NCBI GenBank assembly: GCA_002457215.1
Contig: NTJZ01000002.1
Span: 62,001-126,000 of the forward strand
DNA: 64,000 bases
Source: OM182 bacterium MED-G28
GTDB lineage: Bacteria > Pseudomonadota > Gammaproteobacteria > Pseudomonadales > Pseudohongiellaceae
Reading direction: 5' to 3'
The notes beneath the pieces were generated by a model. It was not told the DNA's origin. It did no database searches and saw only the letters and a program-made list of their open reading frames with translations. The position numbers and the translations under genes are program-made. The first letter of the stretch is position 1, and every line of letters begins with the position of its first letter. This document shows, in pieces, positions 29,221-39,043 of the stretch.

Positions 29221-29988
29221 GTGGGAGAAATAGTCCGCTATAAACGCGACGTTTGGGGGGAAGAAGTTATCCTCGGTGTTTCTTGGGATTTGCTCTACGT
29301 CGTTTTCATGGCCATTGTAATTCTATTGATTGCACACGCAATTATTATGGCAGCACTGGCTAAGAAAAATTTAGACAGACCGACTGGAGACGGTCGACGC
29401 GTTGTGAGGCATGAGTCAATTGATCGGTTATTTCACTGGTTAATGGCAGCGAGTATTCTGGTATTGATTTTCACTGGTGTAGCGCCCATTCTCGGATTAC
29501 GCGTTGCCTGGCTAGATATTCATTGGATCAGTGGTCTTTTGCTCACATTTTTGGTTGTTGCGCATATTATTCGTGCGTCATTTTGGCAAGATTTTAAATC
29601 CATGCTTCTAATGCCAAAAGATTTTGCTGAACCATTCGATTCGTCAAGAAAGCCTGGCAAATATTACTTTGAGCAGAAAGGCATGCATTGGGCCGTTACA
29701 GTTGTTGCCCTAGCGGTCATCGTGACTGGTGTTTTAATGTTCATGCAGATCGATTCGCCATTTTGGGATCGCACTAACAGCATGGCGGAAGATCAATTAG
29801 GACTAGTATTTTTGTTGCATGGTCTATCAACCCTAGCATTGGTAGCTCTTGCAGCAACGCATATCTATTTTGCGCTTCGTCCTGAAAAGATTTTTTACAC
29901 TCGCTCTATGATTTCCGGATGGATGTCAGAAGACGAGATGGCAGCTAATCACGATACTTCAAAGTGGTCGCCGAAAGAAGCCGAGTAG
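29221..29988 (+). CDS. Cytochrome b subunit, formate dehydrogenase gamma (FdnI)-like
   Basis: RHESIDRLFHWLMAASILVLIFTG, LDIHWISGLLLTFLVVAHIIRA, LVFLLHGLSTLALVALAATHIYFALRPEK; multiple TM helices with His pairs; GTG start. Confidence 0.88.
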   Translation: MGEIVRYKRDVWGEEVILGVSWDLLYVVFMAIVILLIAHAIIMAALAKKNLDRPTGDGRRVVRHESIDRLFHWLMAASILVLIFTGVAPILGLRVAWLDIHWISGLLLTFLVVAHIIRASFWQDFKSMLLMPKDFAEPFDSSRKPGKYYFEQKGMHWAVTVVALAVIVTGVLMFMQIDSPFWDRTNSMAEDQLGLVFLLHGLSTLALVALAATHIYFALRPEKIFYTRSMISGWMSEDEMAANHDTSKWSPKEAE

Positions 29989-30043
29989 TTGATTAATTAT
30001 CAGAGCGCTTTTTTATAAAGCTGCAGTATTTGGATAGTAGTAT

Positions 30044-30451
30044 ATGGATATAGAAGAAAGCATTGAGGCTATTGAGTCTGGTTATGAGTTTTTATTAGCT
30101 TATGCGGCGCAGGGAAGGCCAGCTTCTGACGAGACAGGTGGACCTGGTCCTCATGCGAGACCAACTATCGAAGGTATGGCGTCTGCAATGAAACATGTTA
30201 CAGAGGTTTTTGCCAACAGTAATGATGATTTCGAGCAACTTATTGCGCAGGACTGCAAGAAAGCCGGAGCGGCAATGGGCTTTATGTTGTCTCAGGAGAA
30301 GCTCGGTTCTGAAGTCGTAGATAATCTAAACGCATCGATTCATTTACGTGCTGTTCTTACCGATCTCTTTTTATACAGTGAAGCGCTAAGGCCATTGGCT
30401 ACTGAAGAAGAGAGTGGAGTCATGGCTCATGATGCGATGAAGAAGCAGTAA
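30044..30451 (+). CDS. Hypothetical protein (135 aa), last gene of the molybdoenzyme operon
   Basis: Same strand, short spacing, followed by a terminator; soluble helical protein with no recognised family. Confidence 0.7.
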   Translation: MDIEESIEAIESGYEFLLAYAAQGRPASDETGGPGPHARPTIEGMASAMKHVTEVFANSNDDFEQLIAQDCKKAGAAMGFMLSQEKLGSEVVDNLNASIHLRAVLTDLFLYSEALRPLATEEESGVMAHDAMKKQ

Positions 30452-30483
30452 CGTCTCAGTAAAGATTCACTCTAGACAGATTG

Positions 30484-30513
30484 ATAAAAAGGAGTTTGAG
30501 CTCCTTTTTTTTA
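30484..30513 (+). terminator. Rho-independent terminator
   Basis: AAAAAGGAGTTTGAGCTCCTTTTTTTT hairpin plus T run after the 135-aa ORF. Confidence 0.8.
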
Positions 30514-30528
30514 CGCCGGTATTAATAA

Positions 30529-31527
30529 ATGATCGAGTACCCACCTCGGCTGACACTAGCCAATCTTCCTACTCCATTAAGCGAATTAAAACGATTCGAG
30601 ATTGATGGATTCGACGGCAAAGTCTGGGTTAAGCGCGATGAGCTCACTGGTACTGAAGTGTCAGGTAATAAAATTCGTAAGCTCGAGTTTTCTATCGCGC
30701 ATGCGATGGAAGAAGGTTGCAACGCACTCATAACTTGTGGCGGTGTGCAATCCAATCACTGCCGAGCAACCGCTATTCTGGGCGCTCGCCTGGGATTAAA
30801 GGTTCATTTGATATTGCGTGGTGAAAAACCCGAACATCCTGACGGTAATTTGCTACTGGATCATTTAAGCGGCGCAAAGATTTCCTATCTATCAGAAAAA
30901 GAATGGCGAACTCATGAAGCTGTTGCTATTGAACTACAGAGGCAATATCTCGCTGCTGGTGATAAGGCACTATTTATTCCAACCGGAGCATCAGATGAAA
31001 TCGGGCTATGGGGATATATTGCGGCCTGCGAGGAATTGAAAAATGATTTTAAACTACATGAGATAGAACCGGATTACATTGTTACCGCGACCGGCTCAGG
31101 TGGCACTCAGGGCGGCTTGGTTGTGGGATCACAATTATTTGATCTGCCAGTTAAAATAAGGGCTTTTAACGTTTGTGACGACGCGGCCTACTTTGAGGAG
31201 AAAATCAGAGACGATGTAACTCTCTGGAAACAACGATATGATCAGCAGCTTAATGAGGATCAGCTAGAAATAGCCACTATTGAAGGTTATGTCGGACCAG
31301 GCTATGGAGTCGCGGGCCAAGAAGTTTTTGATATAATCGCGGAATTGGCCCGGAGCGAAGGCCTATTCCTTGACCCGGTATATACAGGAAAAGCCTTTCA
31401 TGGCATGGTGAGTGAAATCCAGAAAGGTGACGCCGGTCAACTGTCAGGGGCACGCAATGTGGTATTTATTCACACTGGAGGCCTATTTGGTGTGTTTCCT
31501 CAGCAACAAAACTTTAGTTTTGATTAA
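30529..31527 (+). CDS. PLP-dependent D-cysteine desulfhydrase / ACC deaminase family protein
   Basis: VWVKRDELTGTEVSGNKIRKLEFSIAHAMEEGCNALITCGGVQSNHCRATAI; ATGSGGTQGGLVVG; HTGGLFGVF. Confidence 0.9.
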   Translation: MIEYPPRLTLANLPTPLSELKRFEIDGFDGKVWVKRDELTGTEVSGNKIRKLEFSIAHAMEEGCNALITCGGVQSNHCRATAILGARLGLKVHLILRGEKPEHPDGNLLLDHLSGAKISYLSEKEWRTHEAVAIELQRQYLAAGDKALFIPTGASDEIGLWGYIAACEELKNDFKLHEIEPDYIVTATGSGGTQGGLVVGSQLFDLPVKIRAFNVCDDAAYFEEKIRDDVTLWKQRYDQQLNEDQLEIATIEGYVGPGYGVAGQEVFDIIAELARSEGLFLDPVYTGKAFHGMVSEIQKGDAGQLSGARNVVFIHTGGLFGVFPQQQNFSFD

Positions 31528-31553
31528 GTTTTCTAAAATTTGGAATGTAGTAG

Positions 31554-32753
31554 GTGGAAGCAATGAAAGCCTTTGTATTGAAAAGTATTTTTTATACCAG
31601 TATTTTTCTACCAATGTTGATTCATCTGTCAGCGTCTGCACAACCTGATGATGCTGCTGGAGCATATTCGGCGGCTGACGGCGCTGCCGGAGCTAGTAGC
31701 TACGACGAGCCAACCGTTTCCAGTGTATATGATACAGAATACGAGTCGCAGCTACTTAGTGGCACTTATCAATTAATCACTGATAGTTTGCGTTCGGGTG
31801 AAGGCTATTTCTCAGCTGATGGTAATCGGTTTATTTTTCAGAGCGAAGTGCCAAGTGATAATCCCTTCTATCAAATCTTTGTGCGTGACTTGGAGACAGG
31901 CGCAACAAATCGAGTATCCCCTGGCATTGGATTAACTACTTGCGCCTGGATACATCCTACAATGGATAGAGTGATGTTCTCATCGACACATGAAGACCCT
32001 GATGCCCTCGCAAAACAAGCTGAAGAAATGCAGATTCGTAGAAGCGGTATTGAGAGAGCATATGGTTGGGACTATGACCGGCACTATGATATCTATCAAG
32101 CCAATAGTGATGGTAGCGATATCGTTAATCTAACGAGCCAAGATGGTTATGATGCAGAGGGTTCATATTCCACCGATGGATCGAAAATCCTTTTCGCATC
32201 AAATCGCAATGCTTACAATTATACTCTCAGCCAAGCCGAGCAGCAGTTGTTTGACGATGACAGCTCCTACTTTATGGACTTGTACATGATGGATGCTGAT
32301 GGGTCTAATGTTAAACAACTAACCCATTCTCCAGGCTACGACGGTGGACCGTTCTTTAGTCCCGATAACACTAAAGTAGTCTGGCGCCGCTTTAATCCTG
32401 ATGGCAATAGCGCAGAAATATGGACCATGGATATAGACGGCAGTAATCAACGCCAACTTACCGCCGATGTGATGGTATCTTGGGGGCCTTACTTTCACCC
32501 TAGTGGTGATTACATTATTTACTCCAGCAATATACTTGGCCATGCAAATTTTGAATTGTTTATGATTGATCCTGAAGGAGCCAATCCACCTGTGAGGGTA
32601 ACCAACACGGAAGGTACTGATATTCTTCCGGTATTCTCGCCTGCTGGCGACAAATTAGCTTGGAGCACTACTCGTACCCCAGACGGCACTTCCCAGATAC
32701 ATATGTCAGACTGGAACCATGGCCGTGCCTTGGAGATCCTTGGCCTCGATTAA
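31554..32753 (+). CDS. PD40/TolB-like beta-propeller exported protein
   Basis: Signal peptide; repeated blades DGSDIVNLTSQDGYDAEGSYSTDGSKILFASNRNA, DGSNVKQLTHSPGYDGGPFFSPDNTKVVWRR, DGSNQRQLTADVMVSWGPYFHPSGDYIIY. Confidence 0.88.
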   Translation: MEAMKAFVLKSIFYTSIFLPMLIHLSASAQPDDAAGAYSAADGAAGASSYDEPTVSSVYDTEYESQLLSGTYQLITDSLRSGEGYFSADGNRFIFQSEVPSDNPFYQIFVRDLETGATNRVSPGIGLTTCAWIHPTMDRVMFSSTHEDPDALAKQAEEMQIRRSGIERAYGWDYDRHYDIYQANSDGSDIVNLTSQDGYDAEGSYSTDGSKILFASNRNAYNYTLSQAEQQLFDDDSSYFMDLYMMDADGSNVKQLTHSPGYDGGPFFSPDNTKVVWRRFNPDGNSAEIWTMDIDGSNQRQLTADVMVSWGPYFHPSGDYIIYSSNILGHANFELFMIDPEGANPPVRVTNTEGTDILPVFSPAGDKLAWSTTRTPDGTSQIHMSDWNHGRALEILGLD

Positions 32754-32768
32754 GTTAACTGAGCCTCG

Positions 32769-35700
32769 ATGAAGCGACTTTCTTTCTTCTTTCTTCTGAC
32801 TATTAGCTTGCCTTTGATTGGGTTCGGGCAGGCTCAGCCTCAATTTGTCCAAATTGCCGAGCCAGAACCAATACCTTCGACTCATCACAGTCTGAAGATA
32901 CTGCTCGACCCGATCGCGCGACGGATTACAGTTGAGGACACCATTAGCTTCCCGGAGAAGTTGCGAGATTCTTCAAAGACCTTTGAATTGAACAATAATC
33001 TAATTATTAGTGAAAATTCCGGTTCGCTGCAGCAACTCTCCAACAATGTGTCCCAAGAAAATATTGGAATTAATGCGACCGGTGGGCTTGCTGCGACTAC
33101 AAATGAATATTCTCTCACTTTACCTGCAAACAATAATGGCCAAGCTTTTTTTGCCTATAGCGGTTCTATTTATGATTTGGCAGAACAATCCAGTCCTGAA
33201 TATGCCCAAAGCTTTTCTGAAACATCAGGCATTATTGGGGAACAAGGTGTTTATCTAAATCACGCCAGTGCTTGGGTGCCTATTTTTGACAACGGACTGG
33301 TCACGTTCGATTTAGAAGTTGAGTTTGCTGATACAGCATCCACTTGGAAAGTTGTAAGTCAAGGGGATCGAAATGGTGAAAACGCTTGGGTAACGCATGA
33401 CCCAATGGAAGAGATCTTTTTAATCGCTGCAAATTTCACTGAATATTCAGCCCAAGCAGATAATGTTGAGGTGCTAGCCTACCTACGAACGCCGGATTCC
33501 AATTTGGCGACCAAATATATGGATGCCACTGAAAGATACTTGAAACTTTATGAGCCTTTATTGGGCGCTTATCCTTATAGCAAGTTTGCATTGGTAGAAA
33601 ATTTTTGGGAGACCGGCTATGGCATGCCGTCATTTACTTTACTTGGAGAACAGGTAATTCGTTTTCCATTTATTCTTGAGTCTTCTTACCCTCATGAGAT
33701 ATTGCATAATTGGTGGGGCAATGGTGTTTACCCTGATTACGAATCTGGTAATTGGAGTGAAGGCTTAACCGCCTATCTCGCCGATCATTTGTTTCAAGAA
33801 ATGAATGGAGTAGGTCACGAGTACCGTAAAGAAATGTTAGCTCGTTATAAAAACTATGTTGCCGAAGGATCAGATTTTCCCTTGGCGCGGTTCGCTTCGC
33901 GAAATTCAGCGGCATCACAGGCAGTGGGCTATGGGAAAACACTTATGCTTTGGCATATGTTGCGGATCGAGTTAGGGGATGACTTGTTTCTTGAAGGTCT
34001 ACGTAAGCTATATTCTGATTACAAATATCAGCGTGCTTCTTTTGCTGATATTGAAAAGTTGTTTACTGAAATCAGTAGTATCGATCTATCAGTTTTTTTT
34101 GATCAGTGGGTTAATAGAATCGGCGCGCCAGAGCTTTCATTGTCTGTTGAAGAAGCGACGGGTAATCGAGCGCGCATTATGTTCGCACAGACTCAGTTTG
34201 GGGATCCTTACCGATTGAGAGTACCAATCGCGCTTTATTACGAAGGTGAACCTGAACCAGAGATCTATGAAATTGCTTTATCACAAAAGCTCGAGGGTTT
34301 TTTTGCTGATGACTTCGAACGCTTGGAGGCAGTGTTAGTTGATCCATATTTCGATGTGTTCCGTCAGTTAGATAGAAAAGAGACACCGCCTACCATCGGT
34401 GAATTGTTTGGTGCAAGTGAGATTGCTTTTGTTCTACCAAGCTCAGAAAGGCAGCACTGGGTACAAATGACCGAAGCCTTTAGTTACGGTGTTGACGCGG
34501 ATATTGTTTATGCTGATGACATCGAATCGATTCCTTCTGACCGTTCCGTCTGGATACTCGGCCGGGATAACCCGTTTATTGAAGTAGCGTACTCTAATAC
34601 TGCACTTTATGGAGTATCCAGTTCTCCAGCCGGAGTAGTGATAGCTGGTAGTGAAGTTGAGTTTGAGAACCGAAGCACTGTTGTCATTGGGCGTCATCCG
34701 CAAGATCAGGATTTAGCCGTCGGTTGGATTCATGTAGAAGACATGATTGCGATGCCCGGCATGATCGAAAAATTACCCCATTATGGTAAATATTCTTATT
34801 TGAGTTTCGTTGGCAGCGAGCCTACGAATGATGTGAAAGGCATATGGACTAGCCCTAATTCCCCTTTGCGATGGAAAAAACCAGGCCTATTAGATGAGAT
34901 AAATTGGGAATCGGTTCCTTCCATAACGCCGTTGACCAAGTTGCCACCAAAATATTTACCTGGACAATTACTTCGTCATGCTAATGAGCTTACTAGCAAA
35001 GCCATGGAAGGGAGAGCTATAAGCAGTAAAGGTATCGACAGAGCTGCTCTCTATATTGCTGATCAGTTTCGAATAGCCGGTTTGCTGCCTGCAGACGGAA
35101 CTTACATTCAGCGCTGGCGGGATTCAATCCCTGGTTATCTTAATTTAGAACTAGCGAACGTGGTGGGGATTATCCCAGGTACGAATCGTGAGTTGAGTGC
35201 CAAGCCTATTGTTATCGGAGCGCACTATGACCATCTCGGCGTTAATGATGAAGGCGAGTTTTATCCGGGAGCAGATGATAATGCTTCAGGCGTTAGTGTG
35301 CTTATAGAAGTTGCTGCGAAATTGGCCAGGGCCTTCACTCCTCAGCGCCCAATACTTTTTGTTGCCTTCAGCGGAGAAGAGCAAGGACTTTTGGGATCTC
35401 AACATTTTGTTGAGAACCCGCCCGGCGGATTTGTCACAGAAGACTTATTTGCCATGATTAATCTCGATGCAGTCGGTAGGTTGAATGGTCGTACTTTACA
35501 AGTGTTTGGAACCGAATCGGCTTATGAGTGGCCCTTCATGGCCCAAGGTATAGGCTTCACTATTGGTGTCGAGTCTGAGTTTCCTGAGGACACAATAGCG
35601 AGCAGTGACCATGTAAGCTTTCTTAATGCTGGCGTGCCTGCAATTCATTTATTCAGTGGTACCCATTTAGACTATCATCAACCGACAGATACCCCGGAAA

Positions 35701-36101
35701 AGCTCGATTCAAATGGAATGTCTAGTATTGCACTGTGGTTAGAAGAAGCTGCTATTTATTTGGGGAATCGTGCCGATCCACTGCGGGTGAATCTTGCAGG
35801 TGCAGAGATTATTGAGATAGCAAGTCCTCAAGGCGAGCGCGCTGCCGGCCTGGGCACCGTGCCCGACTTTGCCTATAGTGGCGAAGGTGTTCGCATCTCG
35901 GGGGTGACCCCAGACGGTGCCGCTGGGGAAGCAGGCCTTCTAGCGGGCGATGTCTTACTTAATTACAACGGAGAACCTATTGTTGACATGCAATCCTATT
36001 CGAATTTTCTAAGGCAATCCGCACCAGGAGATAAAGTAAGTATCGAAGTATTGCGGGTCGACGAACAATTCTCTATCGAAGTTTTTTTAAAGGCGCGCTA
36101 G
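32769..36101 (+). CDS. Exported multidomain metallopeptidase: M1-like + M28 + C-terminal PDZ
   Basis: Signal peptide; HEILHNWWGN...WSEGLTAYLADHL (HExxH...E); IVIGAHYDHLG / GADDNASGVSV / FSGEEQGLLGS / MINLDAVGRL / SSDHVSFL (M28 ligands); PDZ-like GVRISGVTPDGAAGEAGLLAGDVLLNYNGEPI. Confidence 0.9.
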   Translation: MKRLSFFFLLTISLPLIGFGQAQPQFVQIAEPEPIPSTHHSLKILLDPIARRITVEDTISFPEKLRDSSKTFELNNNLIISENSGSLQQLSNNVSQENIGINATGGLAATTNEYSLTLPANNNGQAFFAYSGSIYDLAEQSSPEYAQSFSETSGIIGEQGVYLNHASAWVPIFDNGLVTFDLEVEFADTASTWKVVSQGDRNGENAWVTHDPMEEIFLIAANFTEYSAQADNVEVLAYLRTPDSNLATKYMDATERYLKLYEPLLGAYPYSKFALVENFWETGYGMPSFTLLGEQVIRFPFILESSYPHEILHNWWGNGVYPDYESGNWSEGLTAYLADHLFQEMNGVGHEYRKEMLARYKNYVAEGSDFPLARFASRNSAASQAVGYGKTLMLWHMLRIELGDDLFLEGLRKLYSDYKYQRASFADIEKLFTEISSIDLSVFFDQWVNRIGAPELSLSVEEATGNRARIMFAQTQFGDPYRLRVPIALYYEGEPEPEIYEIALSQKLEGFFADDFERLEAVLVDPYFDVFRQLDRKETPPTIGELFGASEIAFVLPSSERQHWVQMTEAFSYGVDADIVYADDIESIPSDRSVWILGRDNPFIEVAYSNTALYGVSSSPAGVVIAGSEVEFENRSTVVIGRHPQDQDLAVGWIHVEDMIAMPGMIEKLPHYGKYSYLSFVGSEPTNDVKGIWTSPNSPLRWKKPGLLDEINWESVPSITPLTKLPPKYLPGQLLRHANELTSKAMEGRAISSKGIDRAALYIADQFRIAGLLPADGTYIQRWRDSIPGYLNLELANVVGIIPGTNRELSAKPIVIGAHYDHLGVNDEGEFYPGADDNASGVSVLIEVAAKLARAFTPQRPILFVAFSGEEQGLLGSQHFVENPPGGFVTEDLFAMINLDAVGRLNGRTLQVFGTESAYEWPFMAQGIGFTIGVESEFPEDTIASSDHVSFLNAGVPAIHLFSGTHLDYHQPTDTPEKLDSNGMSSIALWLEEAAIYLGNRADPLRVNLAGAEIIEIASPQGERAAGLGTVPDFAYSGEGVRISGVTPDGAAGEAGLLAGDVLLNYNGEPIVDMQSYSNFLRQSAPGDKVSIEVLRVDEQFSIEVFLKAR

Positions 36102-36565
36102 CCTAGTAATAGGATTGAGTAGAATAGCTCATCGTAGCGCGCTAAATAATACTGCCACTATCATAAAAAGAATCGACATATAAACCAGGCGTCGGTTTAC
36201 ACTCGTTCTAGCGGAAGCCCAATTATAATTTTGTTCATCTTCAATAAATAAAACATTCTGAGATTTCTTATGCCACTTCACGCCCGGTCTCCTCTGACCT
36301 TGATTGATAACATTAATTACAACTCATCAATCGGCTATCAGTGGGTCAGGATAAAGGCAAAATAGAGAAGAATTCTGATGAAACATGGCAATCGTTATCT
36401 GATTAGATTTTGCATTAACTAGCCCTTAAGCAAGAAACAAATGCAACTAATTGTTGCTATTTGACCCAGGCAGCACAGATTCCGTTATATTTCGGCACGT
36501 CACAAATTCACGCACTGAAGGTACTTGTGTCAATCATCAAAAATGTTTCGCAATTTTGTAATTTA

Positions 36566-38938
36566 ATGGTGATTAGCGCTGTTTCTTTTTCGAGCGCGCA
36601 ATCTATTGCACAATTGCCTCTTCCGCGCATAACTCAAGTCGAAGAAGGTGATATCAATATTTTGCTTGATGGCTTTGTCGATGAACCCGCGTGGCAAAGT
36701 ATCCCTGTTATCGATGGCATGAAAATTACCGATCCAGACACACTGGAAGACGCGCCATATAGGACAGACATTCGTTTCTTCTATACGGAGCGAGGCATGT
36801 ATTTTTCTATGGTGAACCACCAACCTGCTGACTCTCTCATCGCTCGAATGACAGACCGTGACGCATCCCCACTTTTGCCTGTGAACGATGGGATAGGAGT
36901 GGTGATCGATGCTTCTGGAGATGGCCGTTATGGTTATGGTGTGCGCCTTGGTCTTGGCGACAGCATGACCGATATGTCCTTGCTTCCGGAGCGTCAATTG
37001 AATTTGCAGTGGGACGGGGCTTGGGATGGCCGAACTCAGATTATCGATGAAGGTTGGAGCGCAGAGATTTTCGTACCTTGGTCGATGATGCCGCTACCGC
37101 AAGCAGGAAATACGCGCAGAATAGGCCTCGCGTTTATCCGGAATGTGATGGAGCGAGGGGAGCTTTGGGGTACGCCTGCATTACCCCGAACAGAGAATGT
37201 CTTCTTAAGCGGTTTCCAAAAATACGAATTAAGTGAAATCGAGCCGCGTCGGCAACTGACGATCTACCCTTTCATTTCAACAGATTTTGATGGGGTTAGC
37301 CATGAAGCGGAGAATAAAATTGGCACCGATCTCTACTGGCGACCGACTACCAACACATTGTTATCTGGTACATTAAATCCAGATTTTGGAACGGTAGAGT
37401 CCGATGATGTAGTTGTTAACTTAACGGCTTTCGAGACTTTCTTTCCAGAAAAAAGGACTTTTTTTCTAGAGGGACAAGATGTGTTTAATACCAGCCCACG
37501 GTCGATAGCTCAGAATGTCCGAGGGCCGGGTGGCCCTATTACTCTCTTAAATACAAGAAGGATTGGAGGTGCATCGAGATATTCAGTTCCTGATGGGATA
37601 GGGGTTAGACCTACAGATTTGAGCCAGCCTACGGATTTGCTGGGGGCTGTTAAATTTACCGGCCAAAATGGGAATCTGCGATACGGGACATTAATAGCGT
37701 CGGAAGATGATTCTGAAATTCGCGGTACTTTATCCGATGGTACGAGGGTGAATCTTCAAGCGACTGGAAGCGACTATACAGTGGGAAGATTATTATATGA
37801 AGATACTGGCAGTGGAGGTAGGCGTTCGATTGGATGGATGGGTACAAATGTTTCTCACCCTGATATCGATTCAACGGTAAATGCCATTGATGCACATTAT
37901 TTTTCGGCTGATCAGCGCTGGATAGTGGATGGTCAGTTTATGCACAGTGATGTAAATGGAGAAACTGGTACTGGCTTTTTGGGCGATATTAGTTATATAC
38001 CCAGGCGTGGGGTGCAACATATCCTGACTTCTACTTATATCGATGATGAGTTCGATATGAACGACCTTGGTTTTATTTCGAGAAACTCCCAGATGAACTT
38101 AGATTATAATTTAGTCCTTACCGAATCGAACATACCTGGTCTGACATCACGGATGACGATGCTTACTTCTGTTAACAAATACAATACTGAAGGGGATTCA
38201 GTATTATCAGGCCAATTTGTTGGAAGAACTTGGAACTATTTAAACAACGATAGTTTTGATGTGACGCTGACGTACTTTCCCAAACGGGTCGATGACCGAC
38301 TTGGCAGAGGTACGGGTACTTTTCGTATTCCTGAACGTTTTGGAGTCCGGTCTAACTATAGTACTGATCCGGCTAAAAAAGTTGCTTGGACACTTAATCT
38401 AGAAGCTAGCCAAGAAGACTTGGGCCCGAAAAAAATCACTAGTGGGTTGGGAATTGTGTGGCGCCCGGATGATCGTTTTTCGTTTGATCTTGCGCTGAAT
38501 TATACTGATCAAGAAGCTCTGCTTGTTCACCAGGGGAATGGGAATTACACGAGTTTCGAGGCGCATCAATGGGCCCCAAAACTCCAGTCGAACTTCTTCA
38601 TCTCTGCGAAGCAACAATTTCGAATTAGCATGCAGTGGAATTCTTTGAAAGCATTCGAAGATCGTTTCTGGCAAGTAAATCCAGGGCGCCTAAAGCATCT
38701 GAGTCCGGTAGCTAATCCCGATAATGAGCCTGATGACTTTGTAATTAGTCGACTGACTTTCCAGGCAAGATATCGCTGGGAAATTGCCCCACTATCTGAT
38801 CTTTTTATTGTATATACACGGGGGTCTAATTTGCCAAGCAATAGTTTTTCCACTTTTCAGGACTTGTTCGAGCAATCTTGGAATGACAGTATAGTGGACA
38901 GCTTCGCAATTAAACTCCGTTATCGCTTTGGCAGTTAG
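36566..38938 (+). CDS. DUF5916-like protein: CBM9-like N-terminus plus outer-membrane beta-barrel-like region
   Basis: INILLDGFVDEPAWQSIPVIDGMKITDP, YTERGMYFSMVNHQPADSL, GWSAEIFVPWSMMPLP, TAFETFFPEKRTFFLEGQDVFN; aromatic C-terminal IKLRYRFGS. Start set at an internal Met preceding the signal peptide. Confidence 0.85.
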   Translation: MVISAVSFSSAQSIAQLPLPRITQVEEGDINILLDGFVDEPAWQSIPVIDGMKITDPDTLEDAPYRTDIRFFYTERGMYFSMVNHQPADSLIARMTDRDASPLLPVNDGIGVVIDASGDGRYGYGVRLGLGDSMTDMSLLPERQLNLQWDGAWDGRTQIIDEGWSAEIFVPWSMMPLPQAGNTRRIGLAFIRNVMERGELWGTPALPRTENVFLSGFQKYELSEIEPRRQLTIYPFISTDFDGVSHEAENKIGTDLYWRPTTNTLLSGTLNPDFGTVESDDVVVNLTAFETFFPEKRTFFLEGQDVFNTSPRSIAQNVRGPGGPITLLNTRRIGGASRYSVPDGIGVRPTDLSQPTDLLGAVKFTGQNGNLRYGTLIASEDDSEIRGTLSDGTRVNLQATGSDYTVGRLLYEDTGSGGRRSIGWMGTNVSHPDIDSTVNAIDAHYFSADQRWIVDGQFMHSDVNGETGTGFLGDISYIPRRGVQHILTSTYIDDEFDMNDLGFISRNSQMNLDYNLVLTESNIPGLTSRMTMLTSVNKYNTEGDSVLSGQFVGRTWNYLNNDSFDVTLTYFPKRVDDRLGRGTGTFRIPERFGVRSNYSTDPAKKVAWTLNLEASQEDLGPKKITSGLGIVWRPDDRFSFDLALNYTDQEALLVHQGNGNYTSFEAHQWAPKLQSNFFISAKQQFRISMQWNSLKAFEDRFWQVNPGRLKHLSPVANPDNEPDDFVISRLTFQARYRWEIAPLSDLFIVYTRGSNLPSNSFSTFQDLFEQSWNDSIVDSFAIKLRYRFGS

Positions 38939-39043
38939 TCGAGGTAGCTCTAGAGTAAATCCTAATCGCTGTGTAAACTATTAGTCATAAATAGCGATAA
39001 ACACCGACTTCAGACATAATTGTCGAGTGCTATAGGTGAAAGT

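Noticed and set aside
36563-36997. 144-aa minus-strand ORF opposite the DUF5916-like gene
   Set aside because: Fully overlaps a confident CDS; no RBS or domain support.
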